Positions 23,261 to 32,588 of a stretch of DNA of 37,424 nucleotides are shown here, piece by piece. Position numbers and translations under genes: made by a program. The notes beneath the pieces were generated by a model. That model did not search any database. It saw nothing but the letters and a program-made list of their open reading frames with translations, and was not told the DNA's origin. Source of the stretch: an uncultured Oscillospiraceae bacterium (GTDB lineage: Bacteria; Bacillota; Clostridia; Oscillospirales; Ruminococcaceae); contig CAJFOJ010000028.1 of the NCBI GenBank assembly GCA_904396495.1, forward strand, positions 1 through 37,424, given 5' to 3'. Every line of letters begins with the position of its first letter. The stretch's first letter is position 1.

Positions 23261-24448
23261 ATGAATCAATTTCTCAAAAAAGTGTTGAGCCTTGGCTTGG
23301 CTTCCGCCATGCTGGCCACTGCTCTCAGCGGTTGCGCTGGCGGAGATAACGGTTCCAGCACTCCTGACGGCTCTTCCGATAGCGGCAGTGGTTCCACTGC
23401 TTCGGCGGAGACCTTCAAGCTGGGCGGTATGGGCCCTCTGACCGGCGCCAACGCTTCTTACGGTATTTCGGTCAATCAGGGTGCACAGATTGCCGTGGAC
23501 GAAATCAACGCTGCCGGCGGCGTATTGGGCCAGCAGATCGAACTTTTCTTCCAGGATGACGAGTCCGATGCAGAAACCGCAATGAGCGCTTACAACAAAT
23601 TAATGGACAACGGCATCCAGGCACTCTTGGGCGCTACCACCAGTGGCCCCACCATCGCTTTGACCGATTTGACTCATGAGGACGGTATTTTACAGCTCAC
23701 CCCCTCCGGCTCCGCGATTGAATGCACCCAGTACGATAACTGCTTCCGCATCTGCTTTACAGACCCCCTGCAGGGCGTGACCATGGCGGATTACGCTATC
23801 GACACCCTGGGCTATCAAAACGCCGCTGTTATTTACGACGTTTCCAATGACTACAGTACCGGTATGGCCGAGGCCTTTATCGAAGAATTTGAAGCAAAAG
23901 GCGGCACCATTGTCGCCAACGAGTCCTTTACCAAGGGCGACGTGGACTTCAACACCCAGCTTACCTCGGTGAGCTCCTCTGGCGCCGATGTTTTGTTCCT
24001 GCCCATCTATTACCAGGATGTGGCCTTTATCGTGGGCCAGGCGGACAGAATGGGCTTGGATATCCCCTACTTGGGCGGCGACGGCTGGGACGGTGTTTTG
24101 GGCCAGCTGGAAGACGCTTCTGTGGTAGAGGGCGCTATCTTCTTAACCCCCTTTGCAGCCAACGACCCCGCTGAAAATGTCCAGAACTTTGTAAAAGCCT
24201 ACCAGGAAAAGTACAACGCGGTTCCCGACCAGTTTGCGGCCGACGCCTATGACGGCGTGTACGTCATCAAGGCTGCCATCGAAAAGGCCGGATCCACTGA
24301 GCCTCAAGCAATTATCGACGCCATGACCGAGATCAGCGTCAGCGGTTTGACCGGCGACATGACCTTTGACGAATCCGGTGAGCCCAACAAGGCCGCTAAG
24401 GTAGTTGAAATCGTCAACGGCGAATACGAGGTTAAAACAACAGAGTAA
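23261..24448 (+). CDS. livJ: Branched-chain amino-acid-type ABC transporter binding lipoprotein
   Basis: 395 residues with AAAGGAGG upstream. The signal peptide ends in a lipobox LSGC with lipidated Cys25, followed by a Gly/Ser linker (about 26-48). Residues 50-395 form a type I periplasmic-binding fold (Peripla_BP_6): FKLGGMGPLTGANASYG, AVDEINAAGGVLGQQIEL, DDESDAETAMSAYNKL and the later DAYDGVYVIKAAIEKAG. It captures substrate at the outer membrane face and delivers it to LivHM. Leucine, isoleucine and valine are typical substrates, but related systems carry other amides. A terminator-like hairpin after the gene separates it from the rest of the operon, consistent with its being made in excess. 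Confidence 0.93.
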   Translation: MNQFLKKVLSLGLASAMLATALSGCAGGDNGSSTPDGSSDSGSGSTASAETFKLGGMGPLTGANASYGISVNQGAQIAVDEINAAGGVLGQQIELFFQDDESDAETAMSAYNKLMDNGIQALLGATTSGPTIALTDLTHEDGILQLTPSGSAIECTQYDNCFRICFTDPLQGVTMADYAIDTLGYQNAAVIYDVSNDYSTGMAEAFIEEFEAKGGTIVANESFTKGDVDFNTQLTSVSSSGADVLFLPIYYQDVAFIVGQADRMGLDIPYLGGDGWDGVLGQLEDASVVEGAIFLTPFAANDPAENVQNFVKAYQEKYNAVPDQFAADAYDGVYVIKAAIEKAGSTEPQAIIDAMTEISVSGLTGDMTFDESGEPNKAAKVVEIVNGEYEVKTTE

Positions 24449-24481
24449 TAGCCCCGTAAAATTTCTTTCATAGCAGTGAAT

Positions 24482-24509
24482 CGAAAAGGAGACATCTGTC
24501 TCCTTTTCG
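24482..24509 (+). terminator. Attenuator-like 13-bp hairpin
   Basis: CGAAAAGGAGACA (24482-24494) and TGTCTCCTTTTCG (24497-24509) form a perfect stem with a two-base gap. The T run after it is weak, so partial read-through into the permease genes is expected. Confidence 0.7.
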
Positions 24510-24719
24510 TCGTATAACTTTCTGTACTTTTAGAAATGGGCGGAGGGTTTCCAAAGCTTTTGTTTACCCAATTTTGTGGCCTTCCGTCCCCTTTTTTTAC
24601 ATAAGGATTTCTCGTTTTCCCGGATGGGAAAACTGTTTTTGTGGTCCTTCTTTTACGAAAATGGACTGTGGAAGAAATGGTAAAATGAGATTTTTGTGCA
24701 GAAAGCTTTGTCCGATTGT

Positions 24720-24749
24720 TTAAAAAATAGCAGGATGCCTATTTTTTAA
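24720..24749 (+). terminator. Second hairpin with A/T-rich stem
   Basis: TTAAAAAATAG (24720-24730) pairs perfectly with CTATTTTTTAA (24739-24749), with T residues in its 3' arm. It may act as a second weak terminator or an RNA end stabiliser. Confidence 0.55.
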
Positions 24750-24832
24750 GTGATTGGCCGATTGCCGGGCCCATTAAAAAACCGGCGGGCTTTTTAAAAA
24801 GGATACGAAAAACTTGAAAAAGGAGCGGTAGA

Positions 24833-25708
24833 ATGAACCTGATATCCCAGCTGATCAACGGCCTTAACGTGGGCAGCATCTACGCTTTGATCGCACTTGG
24901 CTACACTATGGTTTACGGCATCGCTAAGATGCTGAACTTCGCCCACGGCGATGTTATCATGGTGGGTGCCTACACCGTTTACGTCGCCATCAACAACTTG
25001 GGGTGGCCTCCCATGGTGGCAGTTGTTTTCGGCATTTTTGTCTGCGCCTTGTTGGGTGTTGTCATCGAAAAGGTGGCCTATAAACCATTGAGAAGGGCGT
25101 CTCCTTTGGCTGTTTTGATCACCGCCATCGGCGTCAGCTACCTACTCCAGAGCTTGAGCCTTTTGATTTTCGGCTCCAAGCAGATTCCCTTTCAGTCGAT
25201 TATCCATCTCGATCCCATTAAAATCGGTGCGCTTACTATTTCCGGTGAGGCAGTCGTCACCCTTGTCACTACCGTCATTATCATGATTGCGTTGACTCTG
25301 TTCATTAACAAGACCAAAGCAGGTAAGGCTATGCTCGCCGTGTCGGAGGACCGTGCCGCCGCTGAGTTGATGGGCGTCAACGTCAACAGGACCATCTCGA
25401 TGACCTTTGCCATCGGTTCCGGGCTCGCTACTGTCGCCGGTGTGCTCTACGCATGCTCTTACGGCTTTATCGGGCCGTATATGGGTTCTATGGCGGGTAT
25501 CAAGGCGTTTATCGCAGCGGTTCTGGGCGGTATCGGGAATGTTCCCGGCGCCATGCTGGGCGGTATCCTTTTGGGATTAATCGAAAGTCTTTCCAAGGCG
25601 TACATATCTTCCCAGCTGTCGGACGCCATCGTCTTCGGCGTGCTGATTCTGGTGCTGCTCATCCGTCCTGCCGGTCTGCTGGGCAAGTCCCGGACTGAGA
25701 AAGTGTAG
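24833..25708 (+). CDS. livH: Branched-chain amino-acid-type ABC permease
   Basis: 291 residues, starting at ATG 24833 with AAGGAG upstream. The N-terminus MNLISQLINGLNVGSIYALIALGYTMVYG and the following NFAHGDVIMVGAY are signature segments of LivH. About eight membrane helices are visible, and the cytoplasmic EAA-like loop lies at about 195-225 (AAAELMGVNVNRTISMTFAIGS). It forms the membrane channel with LivM. Spaced 12 bases from livM, so the two are translated together. Confidence 0.95.
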   Translation: MNLISQLINGLNVGSIYALIALGYTMVYGIAKMLNFAHGDVIMVGAYTVYVAINNLGWPPMVAVVFGIFVCALLGVVIEKVAYKPLRRASPLAVLITAIGVSYLLQSLSLLIFGSKQIPFQSIIHLDPIKIGALTISGEAVVTLVTTVIIMIALTLFINKTKAGKAMLAVSEDRAAAELMGVNVNRTISMTFAIGSGLATVAGVLYACSYGFIGPYMGSMAGIKAFIAAVLGGIGNVPGAMLGGILLGLIESLSKAYISSQLSDAIVFGVLILVLLIRPAGLLGKSRTEKV

Positions 25709-25720
25709 GAGGTGGCCGGC

Positions 25721-26698
25721 ATGAAAAAAATCTTCAACAAGAAAAACCTCTTTGCCCTTTTAGCCGTTGTCATCGGTTACCTACTTATCTTTTTACTGGT
25801 GGAGCAGGACATCCTGTCCCGGCAGTATAGGAGCTTGCTGGTTCCCATCGGGATCAACGTAATTTTGGCGGTGTCGTTAAACCTCACTACCGGATTTTTG
25901 GGAGAGCTGACCCTGGGCCACGCCGGGTTTATGGCGGTGGGCGCTTACGCTGGCTGCCTTGTCAGCATGTCGATGCCTGGACTGCCCTCACTGCTCAATC
26001 TGTTTATCGCCCTCATTGTCGGCGGGTTGGCGGCGGCTGTGTTCGGCGTTATCATCGGCGTGCCGGTGCTGCGTCTCAAAGGCGACTATTTGGCTATCGT
26101 CACCCTGGCCTTTGGCGAGATCATCCGGTCTGTCATCGTCAACCTGGACTTTACTGGCGGTGCTGCAGGCCTGAAAAACATCCCCAAATACTCCAACTAC
26201 ACTATCGTGTACATTGCGATCGTTATCACCATTTTGGTGATCGTGAACCTGGTCAAATCCCGTCACGGCCGGGCGATCTGCTCCATCCGGGAGAACCGGA
26301 TTGCCGCGGAATCCATCGGTATCAACGTGACCTATTACAAGATTTTGGTCTTTGTGCTAGCGGCGTTTTTTGCCGGGGTCGCCGGGGTCCTCTATGGCCA
26401 GAACTTGGGGTATCTCCAGCCTGCCACATTTGATTACAACAAATCCATTGAAATCTTAGTTATCGTCGTCTTAGGCGGCATGGGCAGCATCAAGGGATCA
26501 GTTATCTCTGCCATTATCGTCACTCTGCTGCCAGAGGTACTCCGCGGCGCCGATGATTACCGCATGCTCATCTACGCTGTTGTCCTCATCGTCATGATGT
26601 TGCTAAATGGATCGCCCAGAATAGCTGAGTGGAAGGGAAACATTTTTTCCAAGCTTCATTCTATCAAAAAGCGCCCCGTGGCCCAGAAAGGAGAATAA
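25721..26698 (+). CDS. livM: Branched-chain amino-acid-type ABC permease
   Basis: ATG at 25721 has AGGAGG eight bases upstream; a GTG at 25712 abuts it. The 325 residues have about nine hydrophobic segments and the LivM pattern: LTTGFLGELTLGHAGFMAVGAYAG near residue 60, GVPVLRLKGDYLAIVTLAFGEIIR and the EAA-like loop ENRIAAESIGINVTYYKI (about 195-212). It pairs with LivH in the transporter core. The TAA stop is followed by the ATG of livG within four bases. Confidence 0.95.
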   Translation: MKKIFNKKNLFALLAVVIGYLLIFLLVEQDILSRQYRSLLVPIGINVILAVSLNLTTGFLGELTLGHAGFMAVGAYAGCLVSMSMPGLPSLLNLFIALIVGGLAAAVFGVIIGVPVLRLKGDYLAIVTLAFGEIIRSVIVNLDFTGGAAGLKNIPKYSNYTIVYIAIVITILVIVNLVKSRHGRAICSIRENRIAAESIGINVTYYKILVFVLAAFFAGVAGVLYGQNLGYLQPATFDYNKSIEILVIVVLGGMGSIKGSVISAIIVTLLPEVLRGADDYRMLIYAVVLIVMMLLNGSPRIAEWKGNIFSKLHSIKKRPVAQKGE

Positions 26699-26701
26699 GT
26701 G

Positions 26702-27460
26702 ATGGCTTTACTGGAAGTGAAAAATTTAGGCATCTCCTTCGGCGGCTTGCGGGCTGTGGACGATTTTAATATCTCGGTGGAAAAAGGGCAACTCTATGGC
26801 CTTATTGGCCCAAACGGGGCCGGTAAAACCACTGTCTTTAACCTCTTAACTGGCGTGTATAAGCCGACGAGGGGAGCTTTTTCCCTGGACGGCGTCAATT
26901 TGACCGGTAAGACTCCCTTGCAAATCAGCAAGGCCGGCATTGCCCGGACCTTTCAGAACATCCGCCTTTTTAACAAGATGACGGTGCTGGATAATGTCAA
27001 GGTGGGGCTCCACAACCAGCGGAAATACTCCCTCTTATCAGGCATCCTTCATTCGCCCGCCTACTTTAGAGAGGAAAAGGCCATGGACGAGAAGGCGATG
27101 GAGCTTTTAAAGGTGTTTGATTTAGATAAGGAGGCTGCATTTCTCGCCTGTAACCTGCCCTACGGCAAGCAGCGCAAGCTGGAAATTGCCCGGGCTTTGG
27201 CAACAAATCCCAAGCTTTTGCTCTTAGACGAACCAGCGGCCGGCATGAACCCTAATGAGACGGCAGAGCTGATGAAAACCATCCGCTTTGTCCGGGATAA
27301 ATTCGACATCGCGATTCTGCTCATCGAGCATGACATGAGGCTCGTCACCGGAATCTGCGAAGAGGTCACGGTGTTAAACTTCGGCACCGAACTGGCTCAC
27401 GGTAAGACCGAGGAAACTTTAAAAGACCCGAAGGTCATCACCGCATATCTGGGAGAATAG
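26702..27460 (+). CDS. livG: Branched-chain amino-acid-type ABC ATPase
   Basis: 252 residues. ATG at 26702 has AAAGGAG eight bases upstream; a GTG at 26699 is less likely. Walker A is GPNGAGKT (about 36-43), the Q-loop region carries FQNIRLFNKM, the signature is degenerate as PYGKQRKLEIARAL (typical of this family) and Walker B is LLLLDEP with the following H-loop EHDM. A C-terminal TAYLGE is the common LivG end. It energises import together with LivF. Confidence 0.95.
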   Translation: MALLEVKNLGISFGGLRAVDDFNISVEKGQLYGLIGPNGAGKTTVFNLLTGVYKPTRGAFSLDGVNLTGKTPLQISKAGIARTFQNIRLFNKMTVLDNVKVGLHNQRKYSLLSGILHSPAYFREEKAMDEKAMELLKVFDLDKEAAFLACNLPYGKQRKLEIARALATNPKLLLLDEPAAGMNPNETAELMKTIRFVRDKFDIAILLIEHDMRLVTGICEEVTVLNFGTELAHGKTEETLKDPKVITAYLGE

Positions 27461-27472
27461 GGGGAGTACCGT

Positions 27473-28183
27473 ATGGCAATGCTAGAAGTAAAGGATTTAC
27501 AGGTGTACTACGGCATGATCCAGGCCATCAAGGGCATCTCCTTTGAGGTCAACACCGGGGAGGTCATCGCCTTGATCGGTGCAAATGGAGCGGGAAAAAC
27601 CACCACCCTTCACACCATCACCGGACTTATCCCCGCCAAGGCGGGGAGCATCGTCTTTGAAGGGACGGACCTGACAAAGACCCCCGCTCACAAAATCGTT
27701 TCCCTGGGGATGGCCCACGTGCCCGAGGGACGCCGGATTTTTCAGCAGCTCTCGGTTTACGAGAACTTGAAGTTGGGCGCCTACACCAGGAAGAATAAAC
27801 AGGAAATACAGGAATCTTTGGAGCGGGTCTATAAGCGCTTCCCCCGCTTGGAGGAGCGGAAAAATCAGGTGGCCGGAACTTTAAGCGGTGGCGAACAGCA
27901 GATGCTCGCAATGGGGAGGGCCCTTATGTCCCACCCGAAGATTATTCTCATGGATGAGCCCTCTATGGGTCTTTCGCCAATTTTTGTGTCTGAGATTTTT
28001 GATATTATCCGGGAAATCAGCGAAAGCGGCACTACGGTGTTGCTGGTGGAGCAGAACGCTAAAAAGGCCCTCTCCATTGCCGACCGGGCCTATGTCCTCG
28101 AGACAGGGAACATCGTTTTAAGCGGCGATGCAAAAGAATTGATGAACGACGATTCGGTTAAAAAGGCTTACCTGGGCGAATAA
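27473..28183 (+). CDS. livF: Branched-chain amino-acid-type ABC ATPase
   Basis: 236 residues. Walker A is GANGAGKT, the signature is LSGGEQQMLAMGRAL, Walker B is IILMDEPSMGLSP and the H-loop VEQNAKKA. The N-terminus MLEVKDLQVYYGMIQAIKGISF is the usual LivF start. It forms the nucleotide-binding pair with LivG. It ends 45 bases before the kinase-like gene, and no terminator lies between, so a shared transcript is likely. Confidence 0.95.
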   Translation: MAMLEVKDLQVYYGMIQAIKGISFEVNTGEVIALIGANGAGKTTTLHTITGLIPAKAGSIVFEGTDLTKTPAHKIVSLGMAHVPEGRRIFQQLSVYENLKLGAYTRKNKQEIQESLERVYKRFPRLEERKNQVAGTLSGGEQQMLAMGRALMSHPKIILMDEPSMGLSPIFVSEIFDIIREISESGTTVLLVEQNAKKALSIADRAYVLETGNIVLSGDAKELMNDDSVKKAYLGE

Positions 28184-28228
28184 AATGCGATTACTCTATC
28201 TGAAACAGCCAGAAAGGATGGGATTCGG

Positions 28229-28846
28229 ATGCAGAATACGGTCATTACCATAGCCCGCGGCTACGGCAGCGGCGGAAAAACCATCGGTAAAATGTTGGCG
28301 GAGGACTTGGGAATCCATTTCTACGACCGGGAGCTCTTGCGTCTTGCTTCCGATGACAGCGGTATCCACGAGCGGTTGTTTGGGCAGGCGGACGAGAAAA
28401 TCAAAAAGAGCCTTTTCACTCCCGGTACCCACGTTTACAAAGGGGAGCTTTTTCCACCGGAGAGCGACGAGTTCGTCTCCAACGACAATCTGTTTAACTA
28501 TCAGGCAAAGGTAATCAAAGAGCTGGCCTCCACTCATTCCTGCGTCATTGTAGGCCGTTGCGCCGACTATGTGTTGAAAGGAATGGAGAATGTGGCCCGT
28601 ATCTTTGTATACGCTCCTTTTGAGTCCTGTGTCCAGACGGTTATGAATTTGTATTCCATGGAGCGGCGGGCTGCGGAAAAGGTTATCACCTCTACTGATA
28701 AGCATCGCAGTGCTTACTATAAGTATTATACCGGACGGGATTGGGAGAATGCGAAAAACTACGATTTGTCCTTAAACAGCGCTGACTTGGGCTTTCAGAA
28801 ATGTGTTGAGATCATCAAAGCCTATCTAGCTGTTCGTTTTGATTGA
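28229..28846 (+). CDS. Cytidylate-kinase-like family protein
   Basis: 205 residues with AAAGGA upstream. The start IARGYGSGGKTIGKMLAEDLG is the P-loop of the cytidylate-kinase-like (Cytidylate_kin2) family, in which the Gly-rich loop GSGGK-T replaces a classical Walker A. DRELLRLAS and CVIVGRCADYVL follow at the expected places, and the LID-like part has the motif KHRSAYYKYYTGRDW, with Tyr-rich helices seen in these relatives of CMP kinase. The substrate is uncertain and it may not be a true CMP kinase. It closes the transporter transcript, and the strong terminator at 28850-28880 follows. Confidence 0.85.
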   Translation: MQNTVITIARGYGSGGKTIGKMLAEDLGIHFYDRELLRLASDDSGIHERLFGQADEKIKKSLFTPGTHVYKGELFPPESDEFVSNDNLFNYQAKVIKELASTHSCVIVGRCADYVLKGMENVARIFVYAPFESCVQTVMNLYSMERRAAEKVITSTDKHRSAYYKYYTGRDWENAKNYDLSLNSADLGFQKCVEIIKAYLAVRFD

Positions 28847-28849
28847 TTG

Positions 28850-28880
28850 AAAACCCGTCGCATCCATGCGGCGGGTTTTA
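28850..28880 (+). terminator. Terminator of the transporter operon
   Basis: AAAACCCGTCGCAT (28850-28863) pairs with ATGCGGCGGGTTTT (28866-28879), with one mismatch, and ends in a T run. It starts a few bases after the stop codon. Confidence 0.88.
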
Positions 28881-29235
28881 CCTTGGGATATTGAAGCCTT
28901 TGGCCCTTTCAGAGGACAGAGGCTTTTCAATTTTAGAAAGCGATTTTTCAGCAGATCTTCTGGGAAAACAGTGGATTTATCCCGTCACATGGATTTTGGA
29001 CGCTTCTCCTTAATGGAATTTGTTGTCGAAACACTTTTGTCAATATGATGCAAAATAGACGGTGTTTTCCTGAAATTCCAGTAATTTTTTTAGGATTTGT
29101 TTACAAATCAGTGACAGAATTTTGCTAAAATAAAAGAGCAGTTTTGCAGATTACCGCTTTATTGCGGAAAATTTGACGGGAGGCTGCTTTTGGCAGCCGG
29201 ATGTATTGAATCAAAAAAGGAATGGAGTTTTGGGA
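28881..29235. other. Gap upstream of the ABC/Gld operon
   Basis: 355 bases without a supported gene. No high-quality promoter is evident; GTGACA near 29111 and TAAAAT near 29126 could be part of one. Two small stems lie near the right end: CCGC/GCGG (29154-29157, 29164-29167) and GGCTGC/GCAGCC (29182-29187, 29193-29198), as a short structured leader. Confidence 0.5.
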
Positions 29236-30369
29236 ATGATCGAAGTATCAAAACTCACCAAATGTTACGGTGACAAGCGGGCAGTAGACGACATCAGCTT
29301 TACCGTCAACCAGGGTGAAATCCTAGGCTTTCTCGGCCCAAACGGCGCGGGAAAATCCACCACAATGAACATCTTAACGGGATACATATCCTCTACGTCG
29401 GGAGAGGCAAAGATCGATGGGTTCGATATTTTAGAGAATCCTACCGAGGCCAAAAAACGCATCGGTTACCTGCCGGAACACCCGCCCCTGTACCTGGACA
29501 TGACGGTTTGGTCCTATCTGGAGTTTGTTTATCAGCTTAAAAGGGCGCAGCTCCCTATGAAGGAGCATTTGGAACAGATCTGCCGCAAGGTCAAGATCGA
29601 AAACGTCCGGCATCGCATTATCAAAAATCTCTCAAAAGGTTATCGCCAGCGGGTTGGCTTTGCTCAGGCCCTTGTGGGTAACCCGGAGGTGCTGATTTTA
29701 GACGAGCCCACTGTCGGTCTCGACCCGAAACAGATTATCGACATCCGAAACCTTATTAAAACTTTGGGGGAAGATCATACCGTTATCCTTTCCTCCCATA
29801 TTTTGCCAGAGGTTCAGGCTATCTGCGACCGGGTTGTCATCATCAATAACGGCATCATTGTAGCCGATGACACAGCGGACAACCTGTCGAAGAATATGAG
29901 CGACGATTTCCGTTACACTACCCGCATTGAAGGACCGCAAGAAGAGGTCTTGAAGGCCCTTAAGGACATCCCCAATATGGAGGAAGTCACTCCTTTGGGT
30001 GAGAAGGAACCCGGCGTTAACGAGTTTATTTTGGAAGCACAACCGGACACCGATATCCGCCGCGGGCTGTTTGATGCAATGTCGGCAAACCATTACCGGA
30101 TTCTGGGACTCAAATCCAATGAGATGACGCTGGAGGACATCTTCCTGCGCCTGACTTCCGGTGATGCTCAAGCGGTACATGTTTCGGAATCTGATTCCGA
30201 CGGCCAGCAAACGGAAGAAATTAAAGCAGGCGCGGCTGAGATCGCCGGACAGTTTTTTGATGAACACCCAGTTGGCGAAGCAGTTGAGGACGACGGAAAA
30301 GTTACCGATACAGAAGGCTGCTTAGCCGATAGCGGAGACGAAGAAAATACAGACGGAGGTGAGGCGTAA
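29236..30369 (+). CDS. GldA-like ABC transporter ATPase
   Basis: ATG at 29236 (MIEVSKLTKCYGD), with AATGGAG eight bases upstream; the frame is open 21 codons further. The 377 residues carry Walker A GPNGAGKST (about 36-44), the signature LSKGYRQRVGFAQAL, Walker B VLILDEP and HVIL-like H-loop SSHILPE. It is closest in plan to GldA of gliding bacteria and to ATPases of gut Clostridial GldA/F/G clusters. Residues after about 310 form an extra acidic tail (ending NTDGGEA), which is not part of the ATPase core. The stop codon overlaps the permease gene by one base. Confidence 0.9.
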   Translation: MIEVSKLTKCYGDKRAVDDISFTVNQGEILGFLGPNGAGKSTTMNILTGYISSTSGEAKIDGFDILENPTEAKKRIGYLPEHPPLYLDMTVWSYLEFVYQLKRAQLPMKEHLEQICRKVKIENVRHRIIKNLSKGYRQRVGFAQALVGNPEVLILDEPTVGLDPKQIIDIRNLIKTLGEDHTVILSSHILPEVQAICDRVVIINNGIIVADDTADNLSKNMSDDFRYTTRIEGPQEEVLKALKDIPNMEEVTPLGEKEPGVNEFILEAQPDTDIRRGLFDAMSANHYRILGLKSNEMTLEDIFLRLTSGDAQAVHVSESDSDGQQTEEIKAGAAEIAGQFFDEHPVGEAVEDDGKVTDTEGCLADSGDEENTDGGEA

Positions 30370-31070
30370 TGGCTGCAATTTTTAGAAGGGAATTTGCTTC
30401 CTATTTTACTTCCCCCATCGGGTATATTTACTTGACGGTGTTTTACTTCTTCTCCGGGATGTTCTTTAACAGTGTGGTCACCTCAAACTCCACTGATGTG
30501 ACTCCGGTGTTCAGTTCCCTATCTCTGATTTTGTTAATTTTGATCCCACTTTTGACCATGCGGCTGTTAAGCGAAGAGAAAAAACAGAAAACCGATCAGC
30601 TTTTGCTTACCTCTCCGGTGAGTTTATCTGGGCTCGTGTATGGGAAATTCTTGGCCGCTTTTTGCATCTACGCTATGGGCATTGCCGTGACCCTCATCTA
30701 TTCGGTAGTTTTGGCCGGATTTGCCTCCCCTCAGTGGATGGTAGTGGCCGGCAATATTTTGGGCGCGCTACTTTTGGGATTTGCCATGATTTCCATCGGC
30801 CTTTTCATATCTTCTTTGACAGAGAACCAGATGATTGCCGCTGTCGGCAGTTTTGCCGCTATGCTGTTCATCCAATTGATGGATGTATTTACCTATCTGA
30901 TTTCCACTAGATGGATTTCCAACGTGCTATTGAGCATTTCCTTTACAGCCCGGTATTCTGAATTTACTTCGGGTATCCTCAATCTATCTAACGTGCTCTA
31001 TTTTCTGAGCATCGGGGTTATTTTTAACTTCCTCACTGTCCGTGTGCTGGAGAAGAGACGCTGGAGCTAA
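30369..31070 (+). CDS. GldF-like ABC-2 permease
   Basis: 233 residues with about six membrane segments and the ABC-2 start AIFRREFASYFTSPIGYIYLTVFYFFSGMFF. The cytosolic loop RLLSEEKKQKTDQLLLTSPVS is conserved in GldF-type permeases. It is translationally coupled to the ATPase gene and should form the transporter with it. Substrate unknown; related clusters export or position membrane-associated factors. Confidence 0.88.
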   Translation: MAAIFRREFASYFTSPIGYIYLTVFYFFSGMFFNSVVTSNSTDVTPVFSSLSLILLILIPLLTMRLLSEEKKQKTDQLLLTSPVSLSGLVYGKFLAAFCIYAMGIAVTLIYSVVLAGFASPQWMVVAGNILGALLLGFAMISIGLFISSLTENQMIAAVGSFAAMLFIQLMDVFTYLISTRWISNVLLSISFTARYSEFTSGILNLSNVLYFLSIGVIFNFLTVRVLEKRRWS

Positions 31071-31121
31071 GAGGCCGTTTGAAACGATTGACTTTATAAG
31101 GAAAAGGAATGGTACGTAGAA

Positions 31122-32585
31122 ATGAAGAAAAACATTTTTAATAACCGGCGCTTCAAACACGGGTCTCTGGCGACAATTATGACGATCGGGCTGATCGTTT
31201 TAGTGGTGCTTGTGAATATCGTGGCTTCGATGCTCGCCGACCGATTGCCAGTTAACATCGATTTAACTGACAACCAGATGTATGAATTGTCCCAGGATTC
31301 CATTGATTATCTAGATCAAATGGACGAACCTGTCACCATTGAGATTTTCGCCTCAGAGGATGACTTTATCAGCATTGGCACTGCGTATGGGTTTGAGGAA
31401 TTTACAAAACAGGCTGAGGAACTGTTCAAAAAATACAGCCTCTACGGTGATGTTACGGTAGAATACCTGGATCCTTATACCAATCCGGACATTATGTCCA
31501 AATACCCAAAAGAGAGTTTGGGACTGGGAAGTGTGGTGGTCTCCTGTGGAGACCGGTACCGGGCGTTATCGTTGCTGGATTTATTTAATGTGGATTCCCA
31601 GACAGGCACGATCGTTTCCTCTAAGGTGGAGAACGCAGTGACCAATGCCATCATGCTAGTGACCGACGCCAATCCGACCACTGTTACGGTGCTGACCGGC
31701 GTGAATACCACTGATGTTTCGGGACTGACCGATCTTCTCAAATCTAATGGTTATCTGGTGGAGGAAACCGATATTCTCACCGGACAGATCAATCAGGATT
31801 CCGCTCTCGTCATCTTAGCGGCCCCCATGGTGGACCTGCCCGCCGAATCATTGAGCAAGCTTGACGCCTATCTTGACAACGATGGGAACTTCGGCAAGAC
31901 CCTTTACTATTTTGCCGATCCGACCCAGCCGGAACTTCCCAACATCGAGGAGTTTTTGAGCGAATGGGGGATCGGCATTGGTTCCGGGACAGTAGTGGAA
32001 ACCGACGAAAATAGGATTTTCTATAACAGCAGCTTTGTCATGCAGGACTACACCGGCACCAGCTTTGCGGAAGGTCTGGGCACTACCGAGAACGCGATCC
32101 TCGCGGTTCAGTACCGCCCCATAGAGCAGTTGTTTACTGAAAGCTCCAACCGCACCACCGAGGCGCTGATGTATTCCTTTGACACGACGACTCTGATGCC
32201 GACCGATGCGGGAAGCGATTGGCAGCCCTCCAGTGATGCCGAGACACAGAGCTATAACTCTTTGGTCTTGGGACAGCGGACTGTTTTGGTGGACAATGTC
32301 CAGAAGACCTCATCGGTGGCGGTGTTTGGTTCGACATTGCTCGTAGACCCGAGCATCTTGTCTATGACTGCCCTGAACAATGCGGAGTATTTGGTTAACA
32401 TGAGCAATGTTCTGTGCGATAAAGAGGACAGTGGTGTCATTATCACCGAAAAGACTTCCGGTAATCAGACGCTGGGGATCAGCGATTCTCAGAAAAACGT
32501 CATCAATATGGTGTTCCAGTACCTGCTCCCTGTGGCGATTATCATCGCGGGCATTGTGGTCTGGATTCGTAGGAGGAACCGGTAA
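31122..32585 (+). CDS. GldG-like membrane-anchored protein
   Basis: 487 residues with one N-terminal (LATIMTIGLIVLVVLVNIVASML) and one C-terminal (YLLPVAIIIAGIVVWIRRRN) membrane segment. The region between is extracytoplasmic and has the DUF/Gldg pattern: NIDLTDNQMYELSQDSIDYLDQMDEPVTIEIF near residue 50, followed by mixed alpha/beta sequence. It is the partner usually found next to GldA/F. It starts 51 bases after the permease gene and is followed three bases later by the DUF4340 gene, so the four form one operon. Confidence 0.85.
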   Translation: MKKNIFNNRRFKHGSLATIMTIGLIVLVVLVNIVASMLADRLPVNIDLTDNQMYELSQDSIDYLDQMDEPVTIEIFASEDDFISIGTAYGFEEFTKQAEELFKKYSLYGDVTVEYLDPYTNPDIMSKYPKESLGLGSVVVSCGDRYRALSLLDLFNVDSQTGTIVSSKVENAVTNAIMLVTDANPTTVTVLTGVNTTDVSGLTDLLKSNGYLVEETDILTGQINQDSALVILAAPMVDLPAESLSKLDAYLDNDGNFGKTLYYFADPTQPELPNIEEFLSEWGIGIGSGTVVETDENRIFYNSSFVMQDYTGTSFAEGLGTTENAILAVQYRPIEQLFTESSNRTTEALMYSFDTTTLMPTDAGSDWQPSSDAETQSYNSLVLGQRTVLVDNVQKTSSVAVFGSTLLVDPSILSMTALNNAEYLVNMSNVLCDKEDSGVIITEKTSGNQTLGISDSQKNVINMVFQYLLPVAIIIAGIVVWIRRRNR

Positions 32586-32588
32586 TTC

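Larger units (their letters stand above)
24449..24832. other. Spacer between binding protein and permease genes
   Basis: A 384-base gene-free spacer inside the operon with two strong hairpins (24482-24509 and 24720-24749), listed separately. No internal promoter is clear. The short open frames are unsupported. Confidence 0.6.
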
